From NCBI RefSeq assembly GCF_009671065.1, contig NZ_CP046027.1:1550001-1614000 (forward strand): a DNA stretch of 64,000 nucleotides, given 5' to 3'. Position numbers and translations under genes: made by a program. Below, piece after piece: positions 1 to 9,699 of the stretch (positions within the stretch are counted from its first letter, which is position 1; each line of letters opens with the position of its first letter). The notes below the pieces were generated by a model, which saw only the letters and a program-made list of their open reading frames with translations, was not told the DNA's origin and made no database searches. The DNA is from Neisseria brasiliensis (GTDB lineage Bacteria; Pseudomonadota; Gammaproteobacteria; Burkholderiales; Neisseriaceae).

Positions 1-159
1 AAACACCGACAGCATATACAGCCAGCCGAAATGCGCCGCGATGTATTGGTAAATCACATCGGCGTAGTGGCCGAAGGCTGCGGGAAACATCAAACCGATG
101 GCGGTAATCGCCACAATCAATACAGCAGAAATATTCAAAACAGTAAGTTGTTTCGACAT
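1..159 (-). CDS. BCCT-family choline/betaine transporter, N-terminal part (runs off the window)
   Basis: The first 53 codons of a leftward gene are present, starting MSKQLTVLNISAVLIVAITA. The stretch contains a hydrophobic segment (about residues 8-28), a short loop, and the beginning of a second segment (AAHFGWLYMLSVF). This resembles the first membrane helices of betaine/choline/carnitine transporters, which bring quaternary amines into the cytoplasm. The start is the ATG at 157-159, preceded by a GGAGA ribosome-binding site. It follows the interrupted BCCT gene in the same orientation after a terminator, so this would be a second transporter of the bet cluster. The family call rests on a short fragment plus context; the rest of the gene lies outside the window. 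Confidence 0.72.
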   Translation of the reverse strand, partial: MSKQLTVLNISAVLIVAITAIGLMFPAAFGHYADVIYQYIAAHFGWLYMLSVF

Positions 160-255
160 GATTTTCTCCAAGATTGTTGGATGGTATTAAATTATTTTAT
201 TTTGAATAATTAATATACGCCCTTATCGAAAGACATTCAATTGGCAAGGGGACAG

Positions 256-299
256 GCTTTTCAGACGGCCTGATGCGCATCAAAAGGCCGTCTGAAAGC
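256..299 (-). terminator. Paired uptake-sequence terminator after the interrupted transporter gene
   Basis: Two AG-type uptake sequences lie in inverted orientation and form a stem of about 14 bp around a 15-nt loop. It lies immediately past the stop codon at 304, as is usual for Neisseria genes. Confidence 0.8.
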
Positions 300-303
300 C
301 GAG

Positions 304-1617
304 TTAAGGGTTCTTATTGTTTTCATTGTTTTGCTGGCGCATTTCTTCATAAATCGCCTGTTGCGCCAATACCGAGCCTTCCGGTGCCTGCGAAGTATCG
401 CCGTCTTCCCACGGTGCATTATCCGGCACGGTTTCGATGTGAATGGTGCTGAGTGAATAATCCGGTTGGTAGTGTAAATCGTATTTGGCTGCTTTGATGG
501 TTGCCAACATGATTAAACTCATGATGATCAGCAAAGGCGCACCGGCAAAAATCGAGGCCGTCTGAAGGGTGGACAAGTCGCCGATAAACATCAACACCGC
601 CGGCATGAAGCATAAAGTAAACGCCCAGAACAAGCGGTTCCAGCGGTGTGGCTCGTCGTTGACTTCATGCTGCACCACCGAAGAAAGAATGTAGGAAATG
701 CTGTCGAACGTGGTGGCAGTGAAGATAATCGCCAACACGGTAAACACGGCAATCACCAATTTCGCCATCGGCAAGGTGTTCAATACGGCAAAAATAGTGG
801 CGGTAGCACCTTGCTCATTCAACACGGCCACCACATCGAGCGCGCCGGTCAATTGCAGATACATGCCGTAGTTGCCCAAGATGATGAAAAACACCGAGCA
901 GCCGAGCGAGCCGAAGAAAATCGAGCCGACCGCCATTTGACGGATGGTGCGGCCTTTGGAAATTTTGGCGATAAACAAACCGATGGTCGGCGCAAACACC
1001 AGCCACCATGCCCAGTAGAACACCGTCCAATCCTGAGGGAAGCCTGTTTTTTGGAAGCCGTGGCCGGAGAATTCGCCGAATGCTTCCGTCCACGTCATCA
1101 TCTTAATCATATTGGTGAGTGAGCGGCCAATGCTTTCCAAGCCGGTATTGAGCATAAACACCGTCGGCCCCGTCACCAACACAAACAGCAAAAACGCCAC
1201 AGCCATATAGAAATTGATGTTGGATAAAAATTGAATGCCGCCGCGCAAGCCCTGATAGGCGCTGTAGGCAAAAATCAGCGTGGTCACCAGCAGCACCACC
1301 AATTGCATGGTGATGTCTTTCGGTGTGTTGAAAAGTTCGTGCAGGCCTTCAGTAATCATGGGTGAGGCCAAACCGAGCGAGGTCGCGCCGCCGCCAATCA
1401 TGCCGAACACAAAGAAAATATCCACCAGCTTGCCCCAGTTGCTCTTGGCGAATTTCTCGCCGAAAAGCGGCATCAGGCTTTGGCTGACCTTCAAAATCGG
1501 CGAATTGCGTACATGGGCAAAATAGGCAATTGACACGGCGGGCACCAATTGACGTCCTTCCCTCCCTGAAGGGAGGGAATTCCTACGGCGATTTGTGAAC
1601 GGCATTGAGCCATTCAC
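304..1617 (-). pseudogene. BCCT-family transporter, C-terminal fragment (3' of an IS insertion)
   Basis: From codon 24 onward (position 1548 down to the stop at 304, 414 residues) this is the C-terminal two thirds of a BCCT transporter. It carries the family tryptophan signature DWTVFYWAWW and multiple membrane helices, and ends in a charged, Gln/Asn-rich cytoplasmic tail. The first 23 codons (MNGSMPFTNRRR...) are not transporter sequence; they read out of the right end of the inserted IS. Joining residue L at 1546-1548 to residue Y at 3397-3399 restores AWAIY-LVPAVSIAYF without a gap or frameshift, giving a 599-residue protein. Probable substrate is choline, from the adjacent betA and betB; glycine betaine is possible. 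No expression signal is evident for this fragment alone. Confidence 0.9.
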
Positions 1618-1708
1618 AAATCGCTTCGGTGGGTTTCTGCTGCTGACCGCCTTACTGCACGGTTCACTTCACAGACGCTACGGGCACGTCCTGCCCTGAA
1701 ACTTCATT
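1549..1708 (-). ncRNA. Probable omega RNA (reRNA) at the tnpB 3' end and IS right end
   Basis: The non-coding stretch between the tnpB stop and the right end of the element is richly structured on the tnpB strand. It has a small GGGCA/TGCCC hairpin, a perfect 12-bp stem (1588-1599 with 1613-1624, 13-nt loop), and a 9-bp stem at 1558-1566/1571-1579 just before the terminal TCAA. In IS605-group elements such as ISDra2, the RNA that guides TnpB comes from exactly this place, and its guide is the flanking DNA just beyond the right end. Here the guide would begin TTGGTGCCCGCCGTGT, which is transporter sequence. This is inferred from position and structure; no covariance search was possible. Confidence 0.55.
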
Positions 1709-2851
1709 TTACTTTTGCGCTGCCAAAATCTCTTGACCGCGCTTTAACACATTGATTGCACCCACAATATCCGCATTGTTTTGATAGCCACATTGCACAC
1801 ATTCAAAGTTTGCCTGTGTTTGACGGTTATCTTTGGCAGTATGTCCGCAAGCTGGGCAACAACGACTGGTATTTTGTGGCGGAACAGCCACCAAATGCCC
1901 ACCGCGCCACAACAGCTTATAGTCCAACTGACGGCGAAACTCAAACCAAGACTGGTCTAAAATCGCACGGTTTAAGCTTGATTTGGCAGCAACGTTTTTT
2001 CCATGCTGCACGGCGTTGCCTTTAGCGGATTTGGACATATTCGCCACCTGCAAATCTTCCACATACACAATCGCGTGGTTTTGGCTGATTGCGCTGCTGA
2101 TTTGGTGCAGGTAGTTTTTACGGATATTGCTGATTTTGTGGTGCAAACGGCTGATTTTTGCTTTCAGTTTCTGCCAGTTTTTGCTGAATTTGGTTTTGTG
2201 TTTGAACTGTTTTTGCAGTTTTGCTAGTTTGCCTTTCAACGTTTTGAATGCGTTGATTGGCTCAAAAAACTGACCATTGGACAATGTTGCAAATTTGGCA
2301 ACACCCATATCAATCCCAGTTTCGCCACCGTTTGGCTGCGCGATTTCCTGCTCGGTTTCGGTTTGCATAGATACAAACCATTTACCGCATTTTTGCGATA
2401 CGGTTACGTTTTTCAGGCTGCCTGAAACGTGTCGGCTGTTGCGATAGCGCACCCAACCGATTTTGGGCAAATAGATACGATTATTTTGCTGCTCCAATTT
2501 ACAGCCTTGCGGAAAGCGGAAACTGTCTTTTTCGCCTTTGCGTTTGAATTTGGGGAAATCTGCGCGTTTGGCAAAGAAGTTTTTGAATGCGCTTTCCAAG
2601 TCTTTCAAACTTTGCTGCAAAACTTGGCTGTGGCAGTCTTTTAGCCAGTCTAATTCTCGTTTCCATTCAGGCAGCAAATTTGCGATTTTGGTGTAGCTAA
2701 ATTTGAACGAATTATCTTGTTGATATTGTTCGTTTTGATACGCCAAAGCACGATTGAATACGAAACGCGAACAACCGCAAAATTGTTTCATTTTGCGGAT
2801 TTGCTCGCCGTTTGGCATCAGTTCAAATTTGAATGTTTTGAGTATTAACAT
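1709..2851 (-). CDS. tnpB: RNA-guided endonuclease TnpB (IS200/IS605 family)
   Basis: This 380-residue protein has the full TnpB layout. The N-terminal part is a helix-turn-helix/OrfB-type domain (FELMPNGEQIRKMKQFCGCSRFVFN). A RuvC-like nuclease follows, with catalytic Asp in GIDMGVAKF (about residue 180), Glu in VYVEDL (about 270) and Asp in NADIVGAINV near the end. A four-cysteine zinc ribbon (CPAC...CVQC) lies between the last two acids. All catalytic residues are present and the frame is open, so it looks active. TnpB proteins cleave double-stranded DNA next to a target-adjacent motif under guidance of an RNA from the element's right end. The gene reads toward that end, as expected. Base composition is lower in GC than neighbouring host genes. 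Confidence 0.95.
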   Translation of the reverse strand: MLILKTFKFELMPNGEQIRKMKQFCGCSRFVFNRALAYQNEQYQQDNSFKFSYTKIANLLPEWKRELDWLKDCHSQVLQQSLKDLESAFKNFFAKRADFPKFKRKGEKDSFRFPQGCKLEQQNNRIYLPKIGWVRYRNSRHVSGSLKNVTVSQKCGKWFVSMQTETEQEIAQPNGGETGIDMGVAKFATLSNGQFFEPINAFKTLKGKLAKLQKQFKHKTKFSKNWQKLKAKISRLHHKISNIRKNYLHQISSAISQNHAIVYVEDLQVANMSKSAKGNAVQHGKNVAAKSSLNRAILDQSWFEFRRQLDYKLLWRGGHLVAVPPQNTSRCCPACGHTAKDNRQTQANFECVQCGYQNNADIVGAINVLKRGQEILAAQK

Positions 2852-2895
2852 GATTTCATGGATAATGGAATTTTTAGCAATTTTACACTTGGTCT

Positions 2896-3312
2896 ATGGA
2901 AAAAGAAACTGATTTAAGACGTGGTCGGCACGTTGTTTTTAATCTTCATGTACATTTGGTATTTGTCGCAAAATATCGCCGAAAAGTGTTCACAAAAGAA
3001 ATTTTGGACGATATGCGCGGTATTTTTGAGAGCGTCTGCACCGATTTTGAAGCGCAACTGGTGGAATTTGACGGCGAAGATGACCATGTTCATTTACTTG
3101 TGAACTATCCGCCCAAAGTGTCTATTTCAAAACTGGTGAACAGCTTGAAAGGTGTATCTAGCCGCATGATTAGACAGAAAAATTATCCAAGCATCAAACA
3201 AAAATTATGGGGCGGTGCGTTGTGGTCGCCGTCTTATTTTGCAGGTAGCTGTGGTGGTGCGCCGATTACGATTATTCGGCAGTATATTGAACAGCAGAAA
3301 ACGCCTGATTAA
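2896..3312 (+). CDS. tnpA: IS200/IS605 transposase TnpA (Y1 HUH enzyme)
   Basis: This 138-residue protein has the single-domain Y1 transposase fold. The HUH metal-binding motif is HVHLL (about residue 64), the N-terminal strand pattern is HVVFNLHVHLVFVAKYRRKVF, and the catalytic tyrosine is probably in IIRQYIEQQ near the C-terminus. It cuts and rejoins single-stranded element ends without duplicating the target. It is divergent from tnpB with 44 bp between the two starts, so promoters for both must lie in that gap. Length is typical of the family and nothing is missing, so the element should be able to move by itself. Confidence 0.95.
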   Translation: MEKETDLRRGRHVVFNLHVHLVFVAKYRRKVFTKEILDDMRGIFESVCTDFEAQLVEFDGEDDHVHLLVNYPPKVSISKLVNSLKGVSSRMIRQKNYPSIKQKLWGGALWSPSYFAGSCGGAPITIIRQYIEQQKTPD

Positions 3313-3396
3313 CTGAATATCAACGGTTTTAGGACTGCTACGCAGTCCGCGCCTTATATCTCCGCCGTGAACGGCGAAGTTTTACGGCGCAGCCTG
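3313..3396. other. Left end of the IS200/IS605 element
   Basis: This 84-bp non-coding end lies between the tnpA stop and transporter sequence. It holds two hairpins: GGACTG/CAGTCC at about 3332-3348, and CGCCGT-GA-ACGGCG at 3363-3376, 20 nt from the boundary, where TnpA would bind. On the minus strand the flanking target is TTTAT, which would be both the insertion target and the presumed target-adjacent motif of TnpB. Confidence 0.65.
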
Positions 3397-3951
3397 ATAA
3401 ATCGCCCACGCCACCGGCCCCCAGTGGAACATGCCGTAGGTCGCCGCCCAGCGCACGGCTTCCGGCGATTTCGGTTCAATGCCGAAAGGCGGGCCTTGAT
3501 AGTAGTAAACCCATTCCAAAATGCCCCAGTACATAATGCTCGCGCCGATGCCGCCGCAAAACATCATTGCCGCCCACGAGCCGGTTTTGAATTCGATGTC
3601 GTCTTCGGGTTTGCCTAATTTGATGTTGCCGATGTCGGATGAGCAGATATACACCACAAACAAAATCGACAACACGCCAAACGCCAAATAAGCACCGCCG
3701 AGTTTGTTGGTGACAAATTGTTTGGTCGCACCGACCCATGCCGCGCCTTGCTCGGGGAACAGCACCAAAGGCAGGGTCACGGCAAACAGAATCAGCAGCG
3801 TGCCGAAAAAAGTAAATTTATCAATGCGGGTATCGGGCGTGGCCGAGGTTTTTTGACGGAAATATTGATCGGTATTGAACATACCCAAATGGCGCGAATG
3901 CGTCATTTTGACCGGTTTGTATTTAAGTTCGGGGCGGGAATCTTTATTCAT
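3382..3951 (-). pseudogene. BCCT-family transporter, N-terminal fragment (5' of an IS insertion)
   Basis: Codons 1-185 (3951 to 3397) encode the N-terminal third of a BCCT transporter: a hydrophilic leader of about 45 residues, then helices including DKFTFFGTLLILFAVTLPLV. The substrate-site region GASIMYWGILEWVYYYQGPP is typical of the family. After residue Y185 the frame enters the IS left end and stops four codons later (QAAP). The rest of the gene continues at 1548. Upstream lies betA, separated by a terminator. As it stands the product would be truncated and inactive, but precise excision of the IS would restore the gene. Confidence 0.9.
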
Positions 3952-3994
3952 GGGATGACTTTCTTATTGTTATGTCACGATAAATGAGCATGTG

Positions 3995-4035
3995 TTTTCA
4001 GACGGCCTTTTCTAAGCATTAGGCCGTCTGAAAAA
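3995..4035 (-). terminator. Paired uptake-sequence terminator between betA and the transporter gene
   Basis: An inverted pair of AG-type uptake sequences (TTTTCAGACGGCC...AGGCCGTCTGAAAA) lies directly after the betA stop codon. It should end betA transcripts and implies that the transporter has its own promoter in 3952-3994. Confidence 0.78.
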
Positions 4036-4038
4036 CCG

Positions 4039-5736
4039 TTAGCCGCGTTTGGCTTGGCCACGCACGGGCGCACCGTTGGCGACATAATAGTCTGCCTCTG
4101 ATTTCGGCAGCTTGCGGCCGCGCATGGCATCGGCGATTTTTTCACCGATCATGATGGTGGTGGCGTTCAGGTTGCCGGTGATGATGTCGGGCATGATGGA
4201 CGCATCGACCACGCGCAAGCCTTCCACGCCGTGTACGCGACCTTGGTTGTCGACCACGGCATCATTGCCTTCGCCCATCGCGCAGGTGCAAGACGGGTGG
4301 TAGGCGGTTTCGGCGTGGTTGCGCACATATTCGTCGATTTGTGCATCGGTTTGCACGTCTAAGCCCGGGGTGATGATGGCGCCGCGATAAGGGTCGAGCG
4401 CGGGCTGATCCATAATTTCGCGTGTGATGCGGATGGCGGCGCGGAATTCTTCCCAGTCTTGTTCATGGCTCATGTAGTTGAACAGAATGCTCGGATGCTC
4501 GGCCGGATTGCGTGATTTGAGTTTGATGCGGCCGCGGCTGAGCGAGCGCATCGAGCCGACGTGGGCTTGGAAGCTGTGTGATTTGCTGGCATTGCGGCCA
4601 TCGTAGCGCACGGCTATCGGCAGGAAGTGATATTGGATATTCGGCCACTCGAATTTTTCGTGGCTGCGGATAAAGCCACCGCCTTCAAAGTGGTTGGTTG
4701 CGCCCAAGCCGGTGCCGTTGAACAGCCATTCCGCGCCGATGGCGGGTTTGTTCCACCAATGGGTTGCCGGCGCGATGGAAACGGGCTGGGTGCATTCGTA
4801 TTGCATGTAGAGTTCGAGATGGTCTTGCAGGTTGTTGCCCACGCCCGGCAAATCCAAGATTTCGCTCACACCTGCTTCGGCCAGCCATGCGCCGGGGCCG
4901 ATGCCGCTGCGTTGCAGGATTTGCGGTGAGGCAATCGCACCGGCCGAGACAATCACCTCTTGTCGCGCTTCCACGGTTTTCAGACGGCCTTGATGCTCAA
5001 AACGCACCCCGCGCGCGCGTTTACCGTCAAACAGCACCACATCGGTCAGTGCGCCGGTGAGAATGGTGAGACGTTCGCGGTGTTTGGCCATGTCGAGATA
5101 ACCGCGTGAAGTGGACGAGCGGCGGCCTTCGGGATTGACAAACCTATCCATCGGACCGAAGCCTTCTTGTTGGTAGCCGTTTAAATCATCGGTGCGCGGA
5201 TAGCCTGCATCCACACCGGCCTGAATCATGGCTTCGAATAAGGGATTGGCGTCTTTTTTGGCGGTGGTGACGTGAATCGGGCCGTTGCCGCCGTGGTAAT
5301 CGTTTTCACCGGCATCGCGGTGTTCCGATTTTTTGAAATAGGGCAGGCAGTCGAGGTAAGACCAGTCGGCCAAGCCGTCTTTTTTTGCCCAATGGTCGAA
5401 ATCAAGCGCGTTGCCGCGGATGTAACACATACCATTAATCAACGACGAGCCGCCCAAACCTTTGCCGCGGCCGCAGTCCATCACGCGGTTGTTCATGTAA
5501 GGTTCGGGGTCGGTTTTATAGCCCCAGTTGTAGGTGGTGCCTTGCAGCGGCATGGCCAATGCGGCGGGCATTTGGGTGCGGAAATCTAAGCGGAAATCGG
5601 GCAAACCGGCTTCCAACAGTAAAACGGAAACGTTTTCGTCTTCGGTCAAACGCGCCGCCAACACCGCGCCTGCGCTGCCTGCGCCGATGATGATGTAGTC
5701 GTAAGCGGATTTTAAAGTCGGGTTGGGATGAATCAT
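4039..5736 (-). CDS. betA: Choline dehydrogenase (GMC oxidoreductase)
   Basis: This 565-residue FAD enzyme oxidises choline to betaine aldehyde, the first step of glycine betaine synthesis. The N-terminal dinucleotide-binding motif is IIIGAGSAGAVLAARL (residues 15-30). The GMC signatures are the GRGKGLGGSS region (about residue 90) and the SAGAIASPQILQRSGIGP stretch (about 265). The C-terminal active-site histidine lies in YHPSCTCAMGEG (about 475). Length fits the family (E. coli BetA is of similar size). An AAAGGAA site lies 7 nt before the ATG. It sits with betB and BCCT genes, which supports choline rather than another alcohol. One uptake sequence lies inside the gene near 4980. Confidence 0.95.
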   Translation of the reverse strand: MIHPNPTLKSAYDYIIIGAGSAGAVLAARLTEDENVSVLLLEAGLPDFRLDFRTQMPAALAMPLQGTTYNWGYKTDPEPYMNNRVMDCGRGKGLGGSSLINGMCYIRGNALDFDHWAKKDGLADWSYLDCLPYFKKSEHRDAGENDYHGGNGPIHVTTAKKDANPLFEAMIQAGVDAGYPRTDDLNGYQQEGFGPMDRFVNPEGRRSSTSRGYLDMAKHRERLTILTGALTDVVLFDGKRARGVRFEHQGRLKTVEARQEVIVSAGAIASPQILQRSGIGPGAWLAEAGVSEILDLPGVGNNLQDHLELYMQYECTQPVSIAPATHWWNKPAIGAEWLFNGTGLGATNHFEGGGFIRSHEKFEWPNIQYHFLPIAVRYDGRNASKSHSFQAHVGSMRSLSRGRIKLKSRNPAEHPSILFNYMSHEQDWEEFRAAIRITREIMDQPALDPYRGAIITPGLDVQTDAQIDEYVRNHAETAYHPSCTCAMGEGNDAVVDNQGRVHGVEGLRVVDASIMPDIITGNLNATTIMIGEKIADAMRGRKLPKSEADYYVANGAPVRGQAKRG

Positions 5737-5796
5737 CTTGTATTCCTTTCTTGTTATCGGTTTGACGGAAGATATGCTCGAGGCCGTCTGAAGCGC

Positions 5797-6150
5797 TTAA
5801 TCGCTTTGATTGCTTTGGCCGCTGTAGTTGCGGTCGCGATCCAGCGTTTCGATGCAGTCGCGCATCCATTGCCATGCCAGCGTTTGCTGGTCGCCGTAGG
5901 CATCCCATAGTGCATCTTCGCTCAATACGCTGTATTCGCCCTGCGTGGTTAAGTCGGGCTGCCAGCCTTGTTCTTCGGCTTCCAAGCAAGCGCGGTATTC
6001 GCCGCCGAAGTAAAACGTTGCCAATTCGCGCATAATCGCGTCGCCGCGCTGCCAGTCTTGGCGTGCAGCTTCGAGTTTGGGCAGAAGCTGCGTCCATTCA
6101 CGGTAGAGGGCTTGGATTTCGTCAAGGCGTTGTTGGGTGGGTTGGCTCAT
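5797..6150 (-). CDS. DUF4298 family protein of unknown function
   Basis: This small acidic protein of 117 residues has no signal peptide or membrane segment. The first 45 residues are helical (QRLDEIQALYREWTQLLPKLEAARQDW) and the rest is rich in aromatic and acidic residues (YFGGEYRACLEAEEQGW, LWDAYGDQQTLAWQWMRDC). The pattern matches what I know as DUF4298, whose members have no known activity. It is placed between betB and betA in the same orientation, with a good AAGGAAA ribosome-binding site, so it may be co-transcribed with the bet genes. Nothing in the sequence links it to choline metabolism directly. Confidence 0.75.
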   Translation of the reverse strand: MSQPTQQRLDEIQALYREWTQLLPKLEAARQDWQRGDAIMRELATFYFGGEYRACLEAEEQGWQPDLTTQGEYSVLSEDALWDAYGDQQTLAWQWMRDCIETLDRDRNYSGQSNQSD

Positions 6151-6189
6151 GAGTTTTCCTTAAAGATTAAACATGGTTTTCAGACGGCC

Positions 6190-7653
6190 TTAAAACACCG
6201 ATTGAAACTCACCCAAATCCACCAAAACCGATTTGATTTGGGTGTAGTGCATCAGGGTTTGCACGCCGTTTTCGCGGCCGATGCCCGATTGTTTGTAGCC
6301 GCCCACCGGCATTTGCGCCGGCGATTCGCCCCATGCGTTGAGCCAGCAGATACCGGCTTGCAGACGGCCGATGATGCGGTGGGCGCGTTTGATGTCGTTG
6401 GACACCACGCCCGCGGCCAAGCCGTAATCGGTGTTGTTGGCGCGATCGACGGCTTCGTCTTCGGTTTCATAAACCAAAATGCTCATCACCGGCCCGAAAA
6501 TCTCATCGCGGCAGATGGCCATGTCGTCGGTGCAGTCGGTGAACACGGTCGGCGCAACGTAAGCACCATCGGCCAAACCGTCATCTCTCAGACGGCCGCC
6601 GCCGGTTAAAAGCGTGGCGCCTTCCTGTTTGCCGCGTTCGATGTATTCCAACACTTTTTCCATATGCGGGAAGCTGGCCAATGGGCCGAAATTGGTGGCT
6701 TCATCGAGCGGGTCGCCAATGCGGATGCGATTCACGCGCTCGATGATTTTTTGTTCAAACTCGGCTTTCAAGGTTTTCGGCACAAACACGCGCGTGCCGT
6801 TGGTGCAGACTTGGCCGGAGCTGTAGAAATTTGCCATCATGGCAATGTCGGCGGCGGTATCTAAATCGGCGTCGTCGCAGATAATCAGCGGCGATTTGCC
6901 GCCCAATTCCATGGTGACGTCTTTCAGGCTGCTTTCGGCGGCTTGTGCCATCACTTTTTTGCCGGTCGGCACACCGCCGGTAAAGGAAATTTTGGCGATG
7001 TACGGATGATTGCTCAATGCCGCGCCGACACGTCCGCCGCCTTGCACCACGTTAAACACGCCATCGGGCAAACCCGCTTCGGTGAAAATTTCCGCCAGCT
7101 TGATGGCGCCCGTAGGCGTGGTTTCGCTTGGTTTGAACACCATTGCATTGCCCGCCGCCAAAGCAGGGGCGGCTTTCCACATCGCAATTTGAATCGGATA
7201 ATTCCACGCACCGATGCCGCCGACCACGCCCAATGGCTCTTGGCGCGTATAGGCAAACGCATTTTCGCGCAACGGAATTTGGCGGCCTTCAATGGCCTGC
7301 GCCAAACCGGCATAATATTCAATCACATCAGCACCGGTCACCACATCGACATACAGCGTTTCCGACAAAGGCTTGCCGGTATCCAGCGTTTCGATGCGGG
7401 CGAGTTCGTCATTGCGCGCACGCAAAATTTCTACCGCTTTGAGCAGAATGCGGCTGCGTTCCACCGCCGTCATCGCCGCCCAAACTTTCTGGCCTTCAAT
7501 GGCCGTCTGAACCGCGCGTTCGATTTCGGCGTCATCACTTTCCTGCACGCGGGCAAGGATTTCGCCATTGGCCGGATTGATGTTGTCGAAAGTGTCGGCA
7601 TTCGGATTCGGGGTGACATGGGCGCCGTTGATGTAAGCAGTAAGCGTTTGCAT
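6190..7653 (-). CDS. betB: Betaine-aldehyde dehydrogenase
   Basis: This NAD(P)-dependent aldehyde dehydrogenase of 487 residues oxidises betaine aldehyde to glycine betaine. Visible hallmarks are the catalytic Glu motif MELGGKSPLIICDDADLD (about residue 248), the catalytic Cys in FYSSGQVCTNGTRVFV (about 282), and GGVGGIGAWNYPIQIAMWK-like nucleotide-site residues near 145. I chose the ATG at 7651-7653 (MQTLTAYINGA) because an AAGGAG site lies 7 nt upstream of it. A start five codons earlier would put that site inside the gene. Two uptake sequences lie in or at the end of the gene. It works with BetA in osmoprotectant synthesis. No betI repressor gene is seen in the window. Confidence 0.95.
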   Translation of the reverse strand: MQTLTAYINGAHVTPNPNADTFDNINPANGEILARVQESDDAEIERAVQTAIEGQKVWAAMTAVERSRILLKAVEILRARNDELARIETLDTGKPLSETLYVDVVTGADVIEYYAGLAQAIEGRQIPLRENAFAYTRQEPLGVVGGIGAWNYPIQIAMWKAAPALAAGNAMVFKPSETTPTGAIKLAEIFTEAGLPDGVFNVVQGGGRVGAALSNHPYIAKISFTGGVPTGKKVMAQAAESSLKDVTMELGGKSPLIICDDADLDTAADIAMMANFYSSGQVCTNGTRVFVPKTLKAEFEQKIIERVNRIRIGDPLDEATNFGPLASFPHMEKVLEYIERGKQEGATLLTGGGRLRDDGLADGAYVAPTVFTDCTDDMAICRDEIFGPVMSILVYETEDEAVDRANNTDYGLAAGVVSNDIKRAHRIIGRLQAGICWLNAWGESPAQMPVGGYKQSGIGRENGVQTLMHYTQIKSVLVDLGEFQSVF

Positions 7654-7954
7654 GATGAACTCCTTCACGATAATCGGTTTTGATTTTGGTATAAATTCTC
7701 AACTACTTCTTACCATAACATAAATTGAACATTATTCAAAATCCGCATGAAAGCAAGGTTTTGCTTGAAAAGTATTCATAAAAATCAAGCTATCGTTTTA
7801 AGGTAAACAGCTTTTCAGACGGCCTGATTGCGTTTAAAACCTTACGAAAAGCCGATTTTCGGTTAGAATCGGGAAGTCTGAAATTTCTGTTTCAGACGGC
7901 CTGACTTTTAGGTTGAGGCCGTCTGAAAAAAGTAACCATTAAGCGAGAAAATTT
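7654..7954. promoter_or_regulatory. Divergent betB/ettA intergenic region with uptake-sequence hairpin
   Basis: This stretch of about 300 bp separates two genes transcribed away from each other, so both promoters should lie here. It is AT-rich at 7685-7805. It has a single uptake sequence near 7815 and an inverted pair at 7889-7931 that ends only 23 nt before the ettA start codon. As no gene ends here, the pair is not an ordinary terminator; it sits in the probable ettA leader. I could not fix the promoter boxes with confidence. Confidence 0.5.
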
Positions 7955-9628
<1,674 letters not shown>

Positions 9629-9643
9629 TTTAATTGAGTGATG

Positions 9644-9684
9644 AAAAGGCCGTCTGAAAAAATAGTTTTTCAGACGGCCTTTTC
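9644..9684. repeat. 41-bp paired uptake-sequence terminator, copy 1 of a direct repeat
   Basis: This inverted pair of AG uptake sequences, with T and A tracts on both sides, works as a two-way terminator for ettA and hicB. The 41 bases are identical to 10373-10413, including the 5-nt loop region, so the hicBA pair lies between two perfect direct repeats. Confidence 0.9.
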
Positions 9685-9699
9685 TATACCGAAAGTTAA

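Larger units (their letters stand above)
1549..3396 (-). mobile_element. IS200/IS605-type element with divergent tnpA and tnpB, inserted in a BCCT gene
   Basis: The 1848-bp element is bounded by transporter codons on both sides. On the minus strand the right end finishes with TCAA, the same right-end cleavage tetranucleotide as IS608, and the left end follows TTTAT of the target. There is no terminal inverted repeat and no target duplication, as expected for single-strand peel-and-paste transposition by a Y1 enzyme. Subterminal hairpins lie at both ends (1558-1579 and 3363-3376). It carries complete tnpA (plus strand) and tnpB (minus strand) genes, 44 bp apart. It contains no core of the resident uptake sequence but has one copy each of the Simonsiella and Kingella versions (2412-2426). 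Confidence 0.92.

Noticed and set aside
304..1617. A free-standing 437-residue transporter starting at 1617
   Set aside because: Its first 23 codons come from the IS right end and the protein lacks the first third of the BCCT fold; it is the 3' half of an interrupted gene.
6943..7683. 246-codon open frame antisense to betB
   Set aside because: His/Arg-rich antisense shadow of a well-supported aldehyde dehydrogenase.
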